Source: Anodontia alba (taxonomy: Eukaryota > Mollusca > Bivalvia > Lucinida > Lucinidae). From it: a stretch of DNA of 64,000 nucleotides. Numbering within the stretch: position 1 is the stretch's first letter; every line of letters begins with the position of its first letter. Under the pieces are notes generated by a model that searched no databases, was not told the DNA's origin, and was given only the letters and a program-made list of their open reading frames with translations. The position numbers and the translations under genes are program-made. Below, piece by piece: positions 9,104 through 19,813 of the stretch. Location: the NCBI GenBank assembly GCA_964016985.1, contig OZ024826.1:45105978-45169977 (forward strand), read 5' to 3'.

Positions 9104-9239
9104 ATGCACAGCCTTTCACATTACTGTGCCAGCGTCATTCTTTGGCAAGACGTTTTTCTCTTAGCGTTTTAATGCGAAATGTAATTTTTAAATGACTGAT
9201 CATATCATTACGAACCATTTTTTGTTGTTTTGTTGTTTT

Positions 9240-9390
9240 GTTTTCTTTGTTGTTTTTTTTTTTTTTTTTTGTTTGTTTGTTTTTTTGTTTGTTTTTTTTT
9301 TTTTTTGTTTGTTTGTTTTTGTTTGTTTGTTTTTTTTTTTGTTTTGTTTTTTTAGCTGTTTCTCTGCTTTTTTTTTTTTTTTTTTTCATT
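9240..9390. repeat. Poly-T / (GTTT)n tract, copy A
   Basis: Long T runs broken by single Gs. B has a nearly pure T tract at 35718-35845. Lys-rich or Phe-rich frames across it are artefacts. Confidence 0.95.
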
Positions 9391-9805
9391 GTTTTTGTGG
9401 TACACCTAATTTTACCGCAACAAAATGGCTCTGACATAGCAATTTCATTATACATTGATTTTAACACACTTCTGTTAGAAAGTATGGTTTGTTTGTTGTT
9501 TTTTTTCTACTGATTTTACTTATTGATGCTCCATAACAATATTGAAAAAAAAATGAAATTTGAACAAAGGAAACTTGAGAATCTGCCTCCAATCTACCTT
9601 CCCTATCGAGATTTGCATACTATGCATCCATTACTATAAAAAATGAAAATATTGGATTTTTTCAATCCAATGAATAGAATAAAACGTTTTATGCATGGTT
9701 TATACGACAAACCGTTTGGACTGAATTATGACAAAATTTTTCATTTTGCTTCCGATTCTTCAAAGTGTCGAAAGCAGAGCATTCTGACACTTTTTGTATC
9801 GAGAA

Positions 9806-9806
<1 letters not shown>

Positions 9807-9844
<38 letters not shown>
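9807..9844. repeat. (CTAT)n microsatellite, copy A
   Basis: About nine CTAT units; B has about eleven at 36270-36313. Confidence 0.95.
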
Positions 9845-10179
9845 GTAATGCAGATTCTTTCCATTTATCACGGTTTATAAAAGCTTGGATAAATGAATTA
9901 AGGGTAAGGTTTTGATCGAGTAAAACTAATTTAAGCTCTCATTTTCCCAAGTTGTTGTTTGTGTTGACTGTTCTAAGGCGGTCCCTCTGCTGCAGTTCTT
10001 TGTGGCTCGAACTAGCCATGTCTAGAACAAATTTCCATGAACCTTTGAAGTTCAATTGTAGTTTACACCCTTATCAAACCACTCCCCTTTCAAACTACTC
10101 CTGAACACTTAAAAATGTGTCTACACCGTTGCTGAGGCCCATTTGTCGGAATATTAACCTTTACTACTCTCTTGCCAGA

Positions 10180-10358
10180 TTCAGCAGACGACAAATTGAT
10201 GATATTTTACTCTTTTTTTTTTTTTTTTTTTTTTTTTTTCAATAAAATTTTCAATAAATAGACATTGATATTTCATATAAGGAGACAATTTGCCTGAAAT
10301 GACAAAGTCTATTTTCTGAGAAAAATGAAAACAGTATTTCAAAATGTCGTCTGCTGAA
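10180..10358. mobile_element. TTCAGCAGACGAC MITE 1, copy A
   Basis: Ends are TTCAGCAGACGACAAATTGA and its inverted partner ATGTCGTCTGCTGAA. Inner arms include the GACAATTTGC and TTTCTGAGAAAAAT blocks. A poly-T run sits in the left arm. One of four related copies within 3.2 kb. Orthologue in B: 36675-36840. Confidence 0.8.
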
Positions 10359-10420
10359 ATTTTTATCAAGCATGCTAAGTGTTGAGGGTAAATACAATTC
10401 CAAAATACCGTCCTTACAAG

Positions 10421-10530
10421 TGGGCTGAAGGTCATCAAAAGCTTAAGTTGAAGATCATCAAAAGCTTTGATGACCTTCAAATCGAGCTTTTGATGACCTT
10501 CAACTTTAGTGTTGGATGACCTTCAGCCCA
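10421..10530. repeat. Nested palindrome built from AAGGTCATCAAAAGCT, copy A
   Basis: Outer arms TGGGCTGAAGGTCATC and GATGACCTTCAGCCCA match perfectly. Inner copies of TCATCAAAAGCTT and AGCTTTTGATGACCTTCAA fold on each other as well. Shared with B at 36903-37012. Confidence 0.85.
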
Positions 10531-11405
10531 CTTTTCAACCCACTATTCCCACAGTATGGATCACTTTATGGTCAAGTAAGATCTTTTTCAGTTCTGACCG
10601 GGACGTTAAATAACGCACCTCCCTCGGATGCTTTCATTTTTAAAACCGGTATTTAAATTATTATTGCTTTTTCCCCTCTTACAAACAAACTTTGAAACTG
10701 AATAAAGCCAGTCTGACTGGCGCTAATCTTATGCTTCTTGCATGATGAACGTACAACAAACAGGTGCGTGTTGCTTAATGTTTCTTACTATTCTTTCATT
10801 CTTTCCTTTTTTATTATAACGTTTGGTTGTGCAAGTGATAGTTCTAATGTTCAACTCGGAATCGAGTGGTGTCGAGTTCAAGTTTTGTGACAAGAGATGA
10901 AAAAAGGATCTTAAGCACTTTTGATCCGAAAATACACTGCATACATGAAATATTGATATTTCTAACACAAAAAAAAGATGAAATAAACCACAACAGTCAC
11001 CCCTAAAATCAGAAATGAGCCTGTCCATTCTATAAGAGGAAGAAAATTGTATTTAAGTGGGTTAAGCTGTATGGCCAGTCGACTTGGTGAAATCAATGCC
11101 GGAGATTTATTTCGTTGCATCTGCGACAATAGCATATACAACCGACTATGTCTACCAGGCGTTGTCATTTTCATTTCGATATATAACATCAGAGAGTGCC
11201 AACGTAATGCAAACGTTGTTCAATCAAATTTATGAATAGACTGAGCCGTTTTGATTGTGATTGGAAATGTCATTTGCTCAGATTAGGACAACGCCCAGTT
11301 CAGCCGTTTAGTCTGCCTAAACCGTAATGAAAACAAATAACATTGACACCTTATATACGATACATGTACTAAATAGGTATTTAGCCTTTATCACTCCTTG
11401 GACTA
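10531..11405. other. Intergenic A-B: no gene seen
   Basis: Collinear with B 37013-37885 with few substitutions. Open frames of 62-99 codons occur on both strands, but they lack recognisable domains and their starts are not preserved between the copies. Confidence 0.5.
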
Positions 11406-11494
11406 ATTCTGCGGACGACAAATTGATGATATTCTTTTTTAGGTTCCCCAGTAGGCCTTGCTTTTCATGCAAATCGTCTCTGGATTCGATCTCC
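11406..11494. mobile_element. Half copy of TTCAGCAGACGAC MITE, copy A
   Basis: TTCTGCGGACGACAAATTGA opens it and TTTTCATGCAAATCGTCTC closes it. Only the left arm of the element is present. B equivalent: 37886-37974. Confidence 0.7.
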
Positions 11495-11920
11495 AACTTT
11501 GAATTCAGCTCTTAATTCAGTTTGAATGCAGAGCTCGGAATTCGCTTCCGAGCTCTGAATATCCGTCCAATACAGAGCTGAATTCAGAGCTTGGAAGCGA
11601 ATTCAGAGCTCTAACCTCGTCCTCTAACTCTGAATTCAAACTTGGAATTTAGAGCTCTGAATTCATTTTCCAGCTATGAATTGTATCTGCGCGAACTCGG
11701 AGCCCTGAGTTCAGCCTGCAAGTGATGAACGTACAAGTGTTAATTCAGCTCTGAATTCAAAGTTTGAATTCAAAGCTCTAAATTTGTATTCCAGCTCTGA
11801 ATTCAGCTCTTAATTGGACCCCTACGAATTCGGAGCTCTGAATTCGCCTCCAAGCTCTGAATTCAAAGTTTGAATGCAAAACTCAAAATTGGCTTCCCAG
11901 GTCTGAATTCAGCGGACCCG
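11495..11920. repeat. Degenerate GAATTC/GAGCTC tandem tract, copy A
   Basis: About 430 bases built of short alternating units AGCTCTGAATTC and GAATTCAGAGCT, on both strands, with spacers such as AAAGTTTGAATTCAAA. Units are 10-25 bases and imperfect. B equivalent: about 37975-38390. Confidence 0.85.
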
Positions 11921-12054
11921 TTGCAACAATACTCGTAGTCATGGATTTAATTTCATTTCCATCCGGAATCTCAGAAGTTCAAGTCAGAAGCACTACCCGC
12001 GCTCAGCTATGCGAATGATATACGACTCAGAATTCACGCCTGTCATTGGATTTT

Positions 12055-12530
12055 CTGAGATTTCAGTTCACAATTCATGCTTTCTGAGATTGTTACTGAA
12101 ATGATATTTTACAGTTCATATTACACAGTTCACAGTTCATATTTCGAAGTTCGTACTTTAAAATTCACAGTTCATGATTCAAAGTTCATATTTGAAACAA
12201 ATCACAGTTGATGCTTCAAAGTTCATACTTTAAAATTCACAGTTCGTGTTTCAAAGTCCATACTTTAAATTTCACAGTTCATTCATTGTTCATACTTCAC
12301 TGTACACAATTTAAACAACCATTGTTAAGCGCTTTGCATACTTCAAAGTTTATAGTTCACATATAATAGGCCATTTATTACACATTATTCACAGTTAGTA
12401 ATTCATACTTCACAGTTCACAGTTTATATTTCACACTTCACAGTTCATATTTCGCATTTTCCGGTTCACTGTACATAATTCATATTTTACAATTTCATTT
12501 CGCACTTCCACGTTCACACTTTACAGTTAC
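12055..12530. repeat. Degenerate TTCACAGTTCATA tandem tract, copy A
   Basis: Repeated units close to TTCACAGTTCATATTTCAAA with many variants such as TTCATACTTCACAG. No reading frame. It directly follows the GAATTC tract. B equivalent: about 38525-38990, with two short internal deletions. Confidence 0.85.
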
Positions 12531-12991
12531 TGGGCCACGTCTTCGAACATGTGCAAAATTTACAGATTCAGATTCATACCGCGCATGCGCAAAGACTCAT
12601 TCGGGCATTTGTTCTCCATGGCATTGATACATTCTATAGAGTCAAACGATTCTGTTAGCGGATAACGAAGGCCCTGATCAGACTGTGCAGATGCACAGGC
12701 ATATCTGGGCCTCCGCTGTCCGCATATGCCCGAAGACACGAGTTTTGCATGACGCGGCCCAGTTAATACTTCATAGGTCGTACTTCACATCTTTCTCCTA
12801 TTTCTCTAGCTCTGTAAATCTGTGAATATAAACTTGCAGGCGTATTTGTCTTTAGCTGTACTTTGCCTTAATGTTGACGTATTTATCTTTAAATCTGCAT
12901 ATCGTTATATCCAGATGTAAATTTTCTTACCAGATCTTGCAATAACTCTTATCAGTCGAAAGCTTATGGCTCAGCATTCTAGGTAAATATT

Positions 12992-13150
12992 TAAGCAGAC
13001 AATATTTTGAAATATTTTCTTATTTTTCCCAGAAAACAGGCTTTGGCATTTCATGCAAATTGTCTCCTATGAATACAATTTTCCATGCAATGTCAAAACT
13101 TGTTTTCTCAGAAAAATAAGAAAAATATCATCAATTTGTCGCCTGCTGAA
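12992..13150. mobile_element. TTCAGCAGACGAC MITE 2 (reverse), copy A
   Basis: TAAGCAGACAATATTTTGAA at the left and AATTTGTCGCCTGCTGAA at the right, with GAAAACAGGC and CTTGTTTTCTC arms. B (39451-39573) has lost about 35 bases of the right arm. Confidence 0.75.
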
Positions 13151-13227
13151 TTTGCCAAGACAATGTTAAAAGTTACTGCATACATCGCTACTCCTTGTTT
13201 TTTTAAACTTTACCACCCTCTGGCTAA

Positions 13228-13389
13228 TTCAGCAGACGACAAATTGATGATATTTTTCTTATTTTTCCCAGAAAACAAGATTTGACATTGCATGCAAATT
13301 ATCTCCATTGGAGACAATTTGCAAGAAATGTCAATCCTGTTTTCTGGAAAAATTACAAAAAAAAATATTTCAAAATGTCGTCTGGTGAA
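13228..13389. mobile_element. TTCAGCAGACGAC MITE 3, copy A
   Basis: TTCAGCAGACGACAAATTGA at the left, ATGTCGTCTGGTGAA at the right, and a central ATCTCCATTGGAGA palindrome. B equivalent: 39652-39815. Confidence 0.8.
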
Positions 13390-13976
13390 AATATTTTCCA
13401 GGGTGCTAGCATACATTTCATGCTAAGGAGCCGGGACACAACATTTCCTACAAGATCGCATATCCACAAGTTCAATGGCTGTGAAAAAAAAGAAAAACAT
13501 TTTAAACGCTTATTTTCTGTGAAAAATAAGAAAACGATTATAAATGTTTATTTATTATGAAAAATGAAAAACAAAAACTATTTTAAATGTTGTCTACTTT
13601 GTTCATAACCATTGAGTCTAAGTTTAACCTTTCAATTTTGGAACATCTCTAATGTCTTGCGCAAAGTTAGGTTTCGCTCCGTTTCAGTTGGTGGGGCAGA
13701 GTTAATAAATAAAAAAAATATTTTAGTTAAACACAACTATTAGAAGAAATGTTTTCATTATTCAGATATTGTTTACCACTTTACATAATAAAAAAGGAAT
13801 CGGCGGGGTCAGAATCCATGAGAAACTTCGCATGATGGATTGTCATATGTTGCACTTTGACTAGAACAGAAAATAACACATGCCAAACAAAATATGAAAT
13901 TACCTTATCTGTTATAACACATTTCTTCGTCGTATAAACATAGTCCTTAAATGTTTACTGCTGTCTTATCACTGAT
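13390..13976. other. Intergenic stretch before copy B
   Basis: Collinear with 39816-40325. Positions about 13738-13829 have no counterpart before copy C. No gene seen. Confidence 0.5.
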
Positions 13977-14345
13977 CTGGGGCGGATTCAGAGGCGGTTC
14001 GAGCGGTTCAGTCTCGACTGTACCATACTTTGACTCAAGATTTCATTTTAATTGGAAATTTGGACAAATTTGATAAATTTGGGATACCGTATTTACCCTA
14101 AATATTCACACCCCTTACTCTTTACGTTATAGATCTCTTCAATAAGTCCATTATACTACATGTGAATGTGTCTAAAATTGCTGGGTGAGTGACAAACAGT
14201 GCAAACACTGATCAGACACCGCGTTCTGTAGCGTCTGATCTGGGTCTCCATTGTTTTGCTCAGGCCTGTCTGTCCGAATACGTACAGTAAGTACGATAAA
14301 TTGATTAAATCGAACCTTTCAGAAATCATCCTTGATCCGCCCCTG
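13977..14345. mobile_element. MITE-like element upstream of copy B exon 1
   Basis: Equivalent of the element at 12-378, with the first bases changed to CTGGGGCGG. It ends about 100 bases before the copy B start codon. Confidence 0.6.
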
Positions 14346-14445
14346 CTGATCACTTTTGAGAGAATAACAGGGAGCTTGGCAAGTTGCAGTACGTTTAGTG
14401 AAATCTCTACAGACATACTGATCACCTGATATAAGCTTTTGCACA

Positions 14446-14710
14446 ATGAATTTCGCATTCATTATTGCTAGCCTTTTGGCTAATAATTTTATTTCTGTTG
14501 ACGCTACATCTAAGTTCGAACCGCAGTGCTATAGTCGTTTTGACTACGAATACAAAGTCGTCGAAAAGTTGTTTACATTGGAAGCTGCTTATAAGAAACA
14601 ACAGGAGATAATCCAAGAACTGAAAGATGCTCTAGAAGAGATGAAGAATGAGAATAAAGCTTTGAAGATAGAAATGGAAGGCCTAAAAAACGTGTCTATT
14701 CGACAAGAAG
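14446..14710 (+). CDS. C1q-domain gene copy B, exon 1
   Basis: Same architecture as copy A exon 1: signal peptide to residue 20, Cys28, then a coiled coil to about residue 83, with a phase 1 donor CAAGAAG|GTAATATT. It differs from A at V6I, G9S, S24F, T47A, M56I, T66M, K75I, D79G, V85I, Q86R and K87Q. By eye the 265 bases are identical to copy C. The following intron is 17.6 kb and holds most of the retrotransposon debris. The assignment of this exon to the exons at 32292 and 34514 rests on order, phase and the absence of another C1q exon in between. Confidence 0.87.
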
Positions 14711-14715
14711 GTAAT

Positions 14716-14746
<31 letters not shown>

Positions 14747-14759
14747 TGAGCATCAAAGT

Positions 14760-15100
14760 CAGAAAACGTACCTTCTGACGTGTGCGCCCAGCGAAGATTC
14801 AGATAAGCCTGTGCATTGGAGCAGTCTGATCAGAATTTTCACTAGGCGCATTTTGGATAGCCAAGGATGCAAAGTTTCTTTATATGTACAAATAAGACTC
14901 TGATCAGACAACGCCGATAAAGTCAATCGAGTACCTTCAACATACCTTTTCTGAGGAAAAAAGAAAACTACGAGTAATTATCTTGACATCGCTCTTATCA
15001 TCAGCGCAGTCTGATTAGAGTCAGAAAGTCAGAACGGTGCATCCTTGGCTATGCAAACTGCGTCCAGTGAAGATTCTGATCAGACTTTGAGAAGGCTATG
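14760..15100. repeat. TCTGATCAGACT repeat cluster, copy B
   Basis: Several inverted short blocks: GCAGTCTGATCAGAATTTTC, GACTCTGATCAGAC, GATTCTGATCAGACTTTG and the CATCCTTGGCTATGCAAACT stretch facing ATAGCCAAGGATGCAAAG. It looks like nested MITE ends. Copy C equivalent: 41110-41450. Confidence 0.55.
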
Positions 15101-15452
15101 TGAGTTCGCATATGTCACACATACGAATACGTAACAGATGTGTTACTTATGCGTACAATTATACGCATACGTAACAGTTACATATGTGTATGAGTCTCAT
15201 ATATCAAATTTAACGCGTGTTCAAACAATACAAAATCTTCATATCTTATAAAATTGCAAAGAAAAATTGATACAGAAGGATTGTGTAGATCAGACTTGGA
15301 GACTGATCAGTAGTTACACTGTTTGCCACTCATTTTTGACATATCACTCTGAATGGTGTAAAGCTTGATCTGATGTTATAATAGATGTTATAATAACAAT
15401 ATGACGTCTAATCTTGGTTTCCACAGCTCTCATGTTACTAATGCTTAATGCT

Positions 15453-15705
15453 GTTTTTTTTTTTTTTTTTTTTTTTTTTTTTGTCATGACACTGCTCCTT
15501 TAAGAGCGTATGTACGCTTATAGCAGATTTCCATTGTCAGAATAAAATATAATGTCAGTTAAAGTGTACTAGTAATAACATTTACACCAGACATTGATCC
15601 TTAAATGTTTCAGCTGCAATTCGTACGGGGTCCTATTATATCCTTGCATGGAGCTAAAAAAATATTACCACACTTTATTTTTTTTTTTTTTTTTTTTTTT
15701 TTTTT
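15453..15705. repeat. Two poly-T tracts, copy B
   Basis: T runs of about 30 bases at 15453-15482 and about 27 at 15679-15705. The first is shorter in C (41811-41829), and the second is interrupted there. Confidence 0.95.
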
Positions 15706-15819
15706 GGCAACTAGAAATTTCAGTTATAGGCTATTAGCAACTTAGACGTTTTCTGCCGTGGAAACCATGCATACCGAGTGGTTGCAATAACTTTCACGCA
15801 TACTTAATATATATCTTCA

Positions 15820-16121
15820 ATGTAAAAACCTGTATATTGTACGGTACAATACTGGCAACTGGCTGCCAGCGCATTTACGGTCAATTTTACGGGCGCCTGT
15901 AGAACTTTTGCAGAAATCATCTCGTGGGATGGGCTAAAGATGGGTAAGCTTAATATATGGTGCGGTAGCTCAAATCCAAACTATATGTCCTACATTACCT
16001 ACCTTGTCACGCGTGACTATTCCTGTAAATAATCTACAGCGCCCGTAAAATTTATCGTAAATGCGCTGGCAGCCAGTTGCTAGTAAATACCGTAAATTCT
16101 ACAGGATTTTTTACAGTGTAA
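15820..16121. mobile_element. Inverted-repeat MITE with GGCAACTGGCTGCCAGCGCA arms, copy B
   Basis: Left arm has TGTAAAAACCTGTA, CAACTGGCTGCCAGCGCAT and TTTTACGGGCGCCTGTAG. The right arm mirrors it with CTACAGCGCCCGTAAAA, TGCGCTGGCAGCCAGTTG and TACAGGATTTTTTACAGTG. About 300 bases, no frame inside. Copy C equivalent: 42168-42473. Confidence 0.8.
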
Positions 16122-16394
16122 CAATGCTTAATATACAGATAACAAACACGATAAATTTGATTTTGTTTTATAATAATACGCGTAAAATATTCCATTGAAC
16201 ATAAAAAAATTTGTTCTACAGATACAGATGCCAAAACATTAGTTTTTTTAGTAAGGACCGTGTGTCAAATGAAAACATGCATACAAAGAAACAAATCGGT
16301 CATAGTAATCGTTCCTAATATCAATGATATATCAGACTTACATTAATGTACATATATACAGTTCTTTCCTGCAGAATGTTCTGATGATCCTTGC

Positions 16395-17347
16395 TCAGAA
16401 TTGCTGACTGAAAAGATAAATGATGATTCTCTTTCGGTACGTTTTGTGGTAGAACTTCTCAAAAGTTTTTGCATTAGACCATCCTGCAGTCTTAATGATA
16501 GAGACCATGGGCACTCCTTTAGATTTAGCAGCTGACGTAGAAGCTACCCGAGTACTGTTTACCCCAAACTGCTTTTCAATTCTAACTTTCAACATCAATA
16601 TATTCACCCATCTTGACACAGCCTGAGAGACTCCTTGATGGGGGTTTTATGTACTTATAAGTAATTTGTATCAAGTCGAAGTCCCTGGGTTCTTTTCAAA
16701 TATTCTTTTAAACTTTCTATGATACATAGATTACGACTGACATACCGATCTAATACAATGTCTTTTAGATGGATCCGGGCCTGGTTTGTTTGAGTACATG
16801 ATTAGTTTTTATCTCAAGTGAATTTTCATGAAATGTTAAATCATCCATTTCAATCAAGTGGAGTGTCTGCCAACGTTGTGGTGTGATAAGCAGAAAAAAG
16901 CATACATAATTTTGATGACAACTCAAGTAAAGTCAAGTTCTGTATTTTCTCAATGTGACATAATACGAACTGTACATCCCATATGGTATCGTATCTGGAC
17001 AAACGTAACTTTATATTATGTATACCTTGCAGAAATCTCTTGATTAAGTAGTGAGAACTGAAGTCAGTGCCACCACAAATTTGAACAAAATTGTTTATAG
17101 CTGTCCTTGCTGTCTGGAAAGCATTGTACTTCAGATCGTTCTTACGGAGAGCTTCCAAGAATGCCAAGATATGATTCACAGTGGGATTAAATGGATTGGA
17201 ACGTTGTCCACAAAATAGCAGCCACTGCTGGATGTAGCAGTTATACTGGTTCTTTGTTGAGTCCCTCCAGGAAGTGAATATGACTTCTTGAGCTTCTCGC
17301 GGTATATTTTGGCGCTGGAGAGCTTTCCGGATAGGCGAAAACTCCAA
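16395..17347 (-). pseudogene. DIRS tyrosine recombinase remnant, copy B
   Basis: Two pieces. 17347-16850 holds the N-terminal core-binding part (SWRDSTKNQYNCYIQQWLLF) and the start of the catalytic part. 16619-16395 holds the end, with STRVASTSAAKSKGVP and AGWSNAKTFEKFYHK, where the Tyr of KFYHK is the likely nucleophile. Between them the frame is broken. In DIRS recombinases known to me the first catalytic Arg lies in a GQR-like motif and a His precedes STRAAS by one; here those places read SAYHTT and VNSTR, so both residues appear lost. Confidence 0.8.
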
Positions 17348-17689
17348 GGCGCATTTTCACCAGTAGATGCTTTAGTTTAGGTCGGTGTGGTAAACTTAGA
17401 CTCTCCTGTGGCTTCGGAAGTAGTATGTAGGGACCACTTATCATGTGAAGAAGCGATGCTCACACGCTTGGGTGGGCCACAGTGGTGCTGTGGTGCTGTG
17501 ACCACTGCTTCCGTTAAGTCTTGCACTATTTTCTGCAGAACTTTTGCCATCAAACTGTAAGTAGGGAAGATGTTCAAAAAAGTTTATTATAAGCCCAGGC
17601 ATGAGAGAAAGCATCCACAGCCAAAGCATGGGGATCCGGTCGGAGTGAAACGTACTCAGTTACCTTATAAACGTAAATATCTGGAACAT

Positions 17690-18690
17690 TTGACTGAGTC
17701 TGCATGTAGAGACCATTCTAGATCATAATTAAAAACCCTTGACAGTTTATTCGCTTCCTTATTCTGTATTCCCGGGAGGTAAGCTGCATTTGAATGAATG
17801 TTCCTGTCTAGGCCCAAATCTCTCGCGCAATAGAATCTAGTTCATTAGACCTCCCCTGAAACTTATATATGTATGCACAACTAGTGCGTACATGAGTGCG
17901 CACTAAATGCGTACATGAATGTTCAGCAGATCTTTACAAAAGGTTAGTAATGCTAACTGACATGATTTGAGCTCTAAATATGTATATGTAATTGCTGTTC
18001 TTTTGTAGATCACTGTCCACCTGTTCTGCTATCAGCTGATTTGTCAAAAGCACCCCAGCCCTTTCACGAGGAGTCAGTGAACAGAACTAAATCTGGTGAT
18101 TTCCGAGTCACTAATTTGACAAAAGTAGGGAGATTTATTACCCACCAATTTATAATAGTTTTAGCCTGACTGGAGACTCTCATGAAGTGATCAAAATTGC
18201 CTTTATTGAACCTGGGATGAAAATCTTTCATTTTTTCCAGAGGTTTATAAAATGAACGGAGCATATTCAACACCTGCTTCTGCTGCTACCATTTTCCCGA
18301 TCATTTTTGCAAAATTACTTATTGACCATTTAGACCTCCTCAAACATTTTTGCAACAATCATTAAGGTATTGTTTTCTCTCTTCTGTTAGTCTCACTGTC
18401 ATACTTTCAGAACAAAGGAGGAATCCAAAAAATATATATATTTGGGTAGAGGGGATTAAAACTGATTTTTCTAGATGAACTGTAAAACCTAGGGCGTCCA
18501 TCAGTTTAACTGTAAGGAAAATAGTATTATTACACTCTTCAAAAGAGGAACCTTGCAAACAGCTATCATCTATGTAAGCTGTGTTTATGAATCCTTTCGA
18601 TCACAGGTGTGCGAATACCGGTTTCAGGATCTTAGTGAGAACCCAGGGTGATGTTGCCAGCCCTATCGAATGGGATGTGAATTGGTAGTT
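17690..18690 (-). pseudogene. DIRS reverse transcriptase and RNase H remnant, copy B
   Basis: The RT part (18690-18340) shows YIDDSCLQG with the catalytic YxDD, then GFTVHLEKSVLIPSTQIY and FFGFLL, the usual LGF motif following. The RNase H part (18273-17990) shows VLFTDSS, a stop, then KGWGAF, so the TDxS..GWGA active-site block is broken by one TGA. Near 17700-17830 is AAYLPGIQNKEAN, the late RNase H motif, followed by an EW pair. The TGA is also present in C. Confidence 0.8.
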
Positions 18691-18692
18691 TT

Positions 18693-18694
<2 letters not shown>

Positions 18695-18735
<41 letters not shown>
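18695..18735. repeat. (GT)n microsatellite, copy B
   Basis: About 20 GT units at the truncated 5' side of the DIRS remnant; about 31 units in C (44875-44937). Confidence 0.97.
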
Positions 18736-18738
<3 letters not shown>

Positions 18739-18739
18739 A

Positions 18740-19239
18740 AACAAAGGCCCAGTTAAAGCCAAATTTCATAAAGGGACAGGTTATGAAAGTTTATCAAAAA
18801 TGGATCAGTTCATTTGTTGTTCTTTATCATTTTCCGCGAGGGTGGGGGTCAGGGGCTTTTAGCAGGGATTAAACAATAAATATGTTCCCGCAGTGCAAGG
18901 CGTTCACCAGGGCTTTGCAAACTGAAAAGGTAAAAGCCCCGCTATTCCCCGACCCGAAGGGTTGGGGTTTCTAGTGACCTGCATAATGTTGGTTACAGAG
19001 TACAAAGGCTATACAAGGAAAACAACTCAAACACAACCACTATATAGCAGCATTCGCGCCAAACAAGTTCGTACTTTGGCGCTTCGTTCTAGAAACCTTG
19101 GTGTTTGTAAAATGGAGCTAAACGCACTGACTCAACATTGATGACTCCGACAACGAAGGGCGATAAACGCCAACGTCAACGACGACACCGGAAAATGATT
19201 CCTCTGTCACTCCTGCTTGCTAAAGCAGTCGCGACAAAA

Positions 19240-19278
<39 letters not shown>

Positions 19279-19547
19279 ACATAGGCCTGCTTATAATATT
19301 TGGTACATCATTAGTACATGATTTACCTGCTTGTATGATAATTAATCAAAATATCCTGACTGTCTCCCTCTTAGAAAATAGCACGTATCCTGAAATGACT
19401 CAAATACTGATCATGAAACATTAACATGGCTACAACATCTAACCTATATTAATTTGACAGACGTATAAGCATTTAAACAATTCAGTATTTTAAGAAAGAT
19501 CCTACATATATTGTCTGATGTATAACTGATTTAGCAAATATCTATAT
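18740..19547. other. Copy B intron 1: repeat-like, no gene
   Basis: Matches C at 44938-45721. The poly-A run of about 35 bases at 19242-19277 is reduced to a short A-rich stretch in C. No coding exon seen. Confidence 0.5.
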
Positions 19548-19813
19548 ATGATTATATTCTCTACTTCGGAACTAAACTTTATAGGCAAACTATTGGTATT
19601 CCGATGGGAACTAATTGTGCTCCTCTTGTTGCAGATTTATTTCTTCTTTGTTATAAGAGAGATTTCATGAAGTCTCTCTCACGTGAAAATCAGGCTGACA
19701 TTATTGAGGATTTCAATTCAACTTAAAGATACCTTGATGATTTATTAAATATTGACAATATTTATTTTGACCAAATGGTGGACCGCATATACCCTACAGA
19801 ACTCCAATTAAAT
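19548..19813 (+). pseudogene. Reverse transcriptase fragment, Penelope-like, copy B
   Basis: Reads DYILYFGTKLYRQTIGIPMG, TNCAPLVADLFLLCYKRDFM, then a stop and RYLDDLLNIDN (the YxDD motif), ending in YPTELQLN. The GIPMGTNCAP and ADLF blocks are typical of a Penelope-like RT family common in aquatic animals; I infer the family from these motifs. A TAA in place of the Phe codon before RYLDD kills the frame, and the fragment is cut off at about 19813, whereas C continues for another kilobase. Confidence 0.75.

Larger units (their letters stand above)
16395..18693 (-). mobile_element. Decayed DIRS-type retrotransposon, copy B
   Basis: Read on the minus strand the order is reverse transcriptase, RNase H, tyrosine recombinase, the layout of DIRS-like elements, which integrate with a recombinase instead of an integrase. 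The 5' part of the RT is cut off at a GT microsatellite (18695-18735). Frameshifts and stops break every domain. Neither split direct repeats nor inverted ends were identified. The same remnant lies at the same place in copy C. Confidence 0.82.

Noticed and set aside
9135..9513. Lys-rich and Phe-rich frames, also at 35621-35990
   Set aside because: Products of poly-T tracts with occasional G, not conserved in detail between A and B.
11495..12530. Possible CRISPR-like or centromeric satellite array
   Set aside because: Units are short, degenerate and irregular with no constant spacer, and the genome is eukaryotic; no fixed-length satellite monomer is visible.
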